14,664 nucleotides of DNA from JASJHI01 sp033791105 (lineage in GTDB: Bacteria; Actinomycetota; Acidimicrobiia; Acidimicrobiales; Ilumatobacteraceae), in contig JASJHI010000279.1 of NCBI GenBank assembly GCA_033791105.1, positions 1 through 14,664 on the forward strand. The letters are read 5' to 3'. Each line of letters opens with the position of its first letter. The first letter of the stretch is position 1. Shown here piece by piece: positions 12,568-14,664 of this stretch. Both the position numbers and the translations under genes were made by a program. Under the pieces are notes generated by a model. It was not told the origin of the DNA and made no database searches. It was given only the letters and a program-made list of their open reading frames with translations.

Positions 12568-13518
12568 TCATCCGGGCACGTCGAGAGCGGTCCTCAGTGC
12601 GGCTGCAGCTTCGTCGGCCCCGCGGTAGCCGATGCTCATGAAGGGAGCGAGCTGGATGAAGGCGTGGACGGCCCCCGAGTACTCCGACAGCGTGGCGTCG
12701 ACTCTGGCTGCTCGAAGCTTCTCGACATAGGCTGCGGCCTCGTCCTTGAGCGGATCGAACTCGGCGCTGATAACCAACGCAGGTGGCAACGATTCGTGCG
12801 ATGCGGCGAACAGCGGAGACGCCCGAGGGTCGGTGCGCTGTTGATGATCCGGCACATAGTGATCGGCGAACCACTCCATCTGCTCCCTCGTGATCAGATA
12901 CCCCTCCGAGCCGAGCTCCTCGACCGAGGGATAGCTCATCGTCATGTCGGTACCGGGATACAACAACAACTGGAAGTCGGGAAGTCGCCCTTGCTGATCG
13001 CGCACGAGAAGGCAAACGACAGCGGCCAGATTGCCCCCAGCGCTGTCGCCGCCGACAGCGACGCGACCGGGATCACCATCCAGAGATGCCGCATGCTCGA
13101 GCACCCACTGATAGGCAGCCAGCGCGTCATCGACTGCGGCGGGGAAGCGGTGCTCGGGAGCCAGGCGATAGTCGATCGAGACAACGATGCACCCCGAACG
13201 TGAACACAGCATGCGGCATAGATGGTCATGAGTCTCGAGGTCGCCGACCACCCATCCGCCCCCGTGGTAATAGACCAGGACCGGGAAAGGCTCGGTGCCC
13301 GCAGGCTTGTAGGCCCGGTAGCCGATGGGTCCGGCCGGGCCGTGCAGCTCACCATCGCTGGTCTCGACCGGCTCACCCTCACCGAGGGCGTCGGCGATCG
13401 AGCGGTAGTTGTCGCGCCCGTACCGAGGTGACTGTTCGCTCACCGGCGGCGGAGGGTCAGCCTCTGCCGCTTTGACCTGATCGTCGATAAACGTCTGAAC
13501 CTCGGCGTCGAGTCCCAT
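12568..13518 (-). CDS. Alpha/beta hydrolase, HSL-type esterase family
   Basis: The 316-residue product is a hormone-sensitive-lipase-type carboxylesterase. It has the oxyanion motif HGGG (85-88), nucleophile elbow GDSAGG with S159, catalytic D255 in EFDPLKDE and H285 in AVHAF. The block IDYRLAPEHRFPAAVDDAL, typical of this family, is at 115-133. No signal peptide is present, so it is expected in the cytosol, hydrolysing short-chain esters. The ATG at 13518 is preceded by GGGGG with 6-nt spacing, unlike the leaderless neighbours, and TACGGT lies further upstream. It sits between the two copies of the direct repeat and diverges from the DUF6998 gene. Confidence 0.92.
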   Translation of the reverse strand: MGLDAEVQTFIDDQVKAAEADPPPPVSEQSPRYGRDNYRSIADALGEGEPVETSDGELHGPAGPIGYRAYKPAGTEPFPVLVYYHGGGWVVGDLETHDHLCRMLCSRSGCIVVSIDYRLAPEHRFPAAVDDALAAYQWVLEHAASLDGDPGRVAVGGDSAGGNLAAVVCLLVRDQQGRLPDFQLLLYPGTDMTMSYPSVEELGSEGYLITREQMEWFADHYVPDHQQRTDPRASPLFAASHESLPPALVISAEFDPLKDEAAAYVEKLRAARVDATLSEYSGAVHAFIQLAPFMSIGYRGADEAAAALRTALDVPG

Positions 13519-13613
13519 GACAAACCCCCATCAAGCGAAACCAGACCGTACCCTTGAAGGGCTTCCAGAGCACCGTATCGCACCGTCCCCGATCGCCGGT
13601 TCTGTGCTGCGCG

Positions 13614-13619
13614 TAGGTT
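13614..13619 (+). promoter_or_regulatory. -10 box of the DUF6998 gene
   Basis: TAGGTT is followed by 7 nt and then the ATG at 13627. This rules against the in-frame TTG at 13618, which overlaps the box. No strong -35 is visible at 17 bp. Confidence 0.5.
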
Positions 13620-13626
13620 GACCGTG

Positions 13627-14082
13627 ATGGATGAGTCCAACCTGCGTGCCGTCCGTGAGATCTTTCGAGCGTGCCGCGCCTTGAGCGCCTCGACGGGCCG
13701 GCCATTCAGCCCCGACGGTCATCTCGTCGGGAGCCTTGGTGAGGTGCTCGCCGCCGAACTGTTGGATCTCACTCTGATGCCACCGTCCAACGACGGTTAC
13801 GACGCGGTCGACTCGGAGGGAAGCAAGGTTGAGATCAAGGCCACGACCCGTCGCACCGTCGGCCTGTCGGCCTCGGGAACGCGAGCGGAGCGATTGGTTG
13901 TACTCACTCTCGATCGCGACGGAAAGCCGACGGTTGTGTACGACGGCGACTGCGGCACCGCCTGGGCCGCGGCGGGCGCGCCGCAGAAGAACGGGCAGCG
14001 GGCGATTGGTCTGGCCCGTCTTGCCCGGCTCAAGAAGGAGGCTGACGGGGCTTCGAACAGCGATGCCGTTGGGTGCCCCTGA
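13627..14082 (+). CDS. DUF6998-like protein, putative PD-(D/E)XK nuclease fold
   Basis: The 151-residue product has GHLVGSLGEVLAAELL (E39, E44), GYDAVDSEG (D59), VEIKATT (E69-x-K71), and a C-terminal QKNGQRAIGLARLARL. The helix-E, then D, then ExK order is that of PD-(D/E)XK nucleases, and the whole pattern matches what I recall as DUF6998, a small family of unknown role often near mobile DNA. Nuclease activity is inference. Compared with the remnant at 12384, a base lost in the AGGAGG-CTGA segment removes the expected stop, so the protein reads 12 residues further (DGASNSDAVGCP) through the hairpin repeat to a TGA at 14080. Confidence 0.75.
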   Translation: MDESNLRAVREIFRACRALSASTGRPFSPDGHLVGSLGEVLAAELLDLTLMPPSNDGYDAVDSEGSKVEIKATTRRTVGLSASGTRAERLVVLTLDRDGKPTVVYDGDCGTAWAAAGAPQKNGQRAIGLARLARLKKEADGASNSDAVGCP

Positions 14083-14088
14083 TCGCCT
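13989..14088 (+). repeat. Direct repeat, copy 2 (DUF6998 tail plus hairpin)
   Basis: This is the partner of 12384-12483. The hairpin arms GGGGC (14047-14051) and GCCCC (14075-14079) match copy 1 exactly. Similarity ends abruptly after CGCCT at 14088. Confidence 0.85.
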
Positions 14089-14218
14089 ACACACGGACGA
14101 CCGCGAGAGCGTTGCCGGAGTCCGGGTCGGTGCCCGATTCGCGATCGTCACCGTGCGGTACCTGTTGGCGCGGCTCGAGGGCCACGACGGGCTGATCGTG
14201 CCGGCCGACGAGGACTGA
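14063..14218 (+). CDS. Possible small protein, 51 residues
   Basis: An ATG inside the hairpin repeat opens a frame ending VGARFAIVTVRYLLARLEG and LIVPADED. From about 14110 on, third codon positions are almost all G or C and the residue order is protein-like, so this may be a real short gene or the end of a broken one. No family is recognised. The start overlaps the end of the DUF6998 gene, and no ribosome site stands out. Confidence 0.3.
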   Translation: MPLGAPDRLHTDDRESVAGVRVGARFAIVTVRYLLARLEGHDGLIVPADED

Positions 14219-14235
14219 CGGGACTTCTTGCCCTC

Positions 14236-14664
14236 ATGGCGCCGGTGTCGATCATCGATGCTGGAGACATGGCCAGGGAAGGAACCGAGCCCGACGGCGG
14301 CGAGCGGGCGCGTGCGCAGACGCGCCGCGCGTGGGACCGCGCGGCGATCTTCCGCTTCGTGTGGACGCTCGGAACGACGTTTGCGGTCGAGAGCCTGATC
14401 CTCGGCCTCTCGGCGCTGCCGGCGGTGTCGTTCTTCCAGTGGCACGCGAGCTGGAACATCGAGCCGTCGGCCGTCCGTACCGTCGTCTTGGTGATGGCAC
14501 TCGCGCCCGCCTACGTGATCTTCGCGGTGCTGCTGATGGTGCTCTCCTCCGGCGCGATGCGGTTGTTGGGCTGGCGACCGGTTGCCCCGGCCGAGCTGCC
14601 GATCGCCACCCTTCCGTGGGCGCTGTGCAATTGGGCGCGATATCAGATGTCCGCCCATGTCGTC
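14236..14664 (+). CDS. Membrane protein, N-terminal 143 residues (cut by window edge)
   Basis: The frame runs from ATG 14236 to the last base. A charged, Arg-rich N-terminus (to about residue 37) precedes two hydrophobic segments at about 39-66 (FRFVWTLGTTFAVESLILGL) and 80-104 (VVLVMALAPAYVIFAVLLMV). The sequence then reads LPIATLPWALCNWARYQMSA. Membrane-anchored acyltransferases with left-handed beta-helix domains can begin this way, but the diagnostic part is beyond the window, so that idea is weak. ATG 14269 is an alternative start. The upstream region has no clear -10 at leaderless distance. Confidence 0.65.
   Translation, partial: MAPVSIIDAGDMAREGTEPDGGERARAQTRRAWDRAAIFRFVWTLGTTFAVESLILGLSALPAVSFFQWHASWNIEPSAVRTVVLVMALAPAYVIFAVLLMVLSSGAMRLLGWRPVAPAELPIATLPWALCNWARYQMSAHVV

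Noticed and set aside
14047..14079. Integron attC site, suggested by GTTGGGT (GTTRRRY) in the hairpin
   Set aside because: The partner box would need to read ACCCAAC but is TTCGAAC. The whole structure is about 33 nt, shorter than known attC sites, and identity between copies continues past the would-be crossover.
14630..14657. Fourth copy of the palindromic repeat (TTGGGCGCGATATCAGATG)
   Set aside because: Similarity is limited to the GGGCGCGAT core, no complementary arm is present, and it lies inside an open coding frame.
13531..14658. 375-residue open frame antisense to the DUF6998 and membrane genes
   Set aside because: It spans two genes and the repeat. The composition is Arg/Gln/Ser-rich without motifs, and both sense genes have better support.

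Overview
The window is a GC-rich, densely coded bacterial chromosome segment. It probably comes from an actinobacterium and possibly from the Acidimicrobiia. The phylum-level argument rests on three things: a 27-residue bL37-like ribosomal protein ending in KANHGKRPNMGR, a LytR_C cell-envelope protein, and a strong habit of placing TANNNT -10 boxes 6-10 nt upstream of start codons, as expected for leaderless actinobacterial transcripts. The class-level placement is inference only.

Layout. Positions 1-3300 are housekeeping. They hold the N-terminal 75 codons of rsmI running off the left edge, a DUF192 protein on the same strand, a divergent fetAB-like ABC exporter pair with an ATGA overlap, and the translation-associated ATPase ychF facing it. 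Positions 3330-4490 hold a frameshifted AbiEi-type/DUF559 gene flanked by three copies of a roughly 50-nt imperfect palindrome. Positions 4560-8590 hold an HhH-PHP phosphoesterase, a serine beta-lactamase-like hydrolase and a phosphohistidine-swivel protein that lacks an ATP-grasp domain. Positions 8630-11530 hold bL37, a VOC-fold protein, a Cas4/AddB-like Fe-S nuclease divergent from a LytR_C membrane protein, and a small unrecognised gene.

At 11547 lies tRNA-Leu(UAA). From there to about 14230 the sequence looks like a small accessory patch. It contains a truncated IS630-family transposase starting 5 nt after the tRNA CCA, a 3' remnant of a DUF6998-like gene, an alpha/beta hydrolase, and an intact DUF6998-like gene (putative PD-(D/E)XK fold). 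The remnant and the intact gene share a 100-bp direct repeat (85% ungapped identity). Its last ~40 nt lie beyond the remnant's stop codon, form a nested hairpin, and are nearly identical, which is more conserved than the coding part. The right edge cuts a membrane protein.

The most interesting items are the DUF6998-tail/hairpin repeat, the palindrome family around the decayed AbiEi/DUF559 gene, the very short bL37 gene, and two domain-reduced enzymes (PolX-like without a polymerase core, and a PEP-utilising type without ATP-grasp). I do not see a convincing complete new defence or mobile system here. No CRISPR array, riboswitch or replication origin was recognised. All family assignments come from reading motifs by eye.
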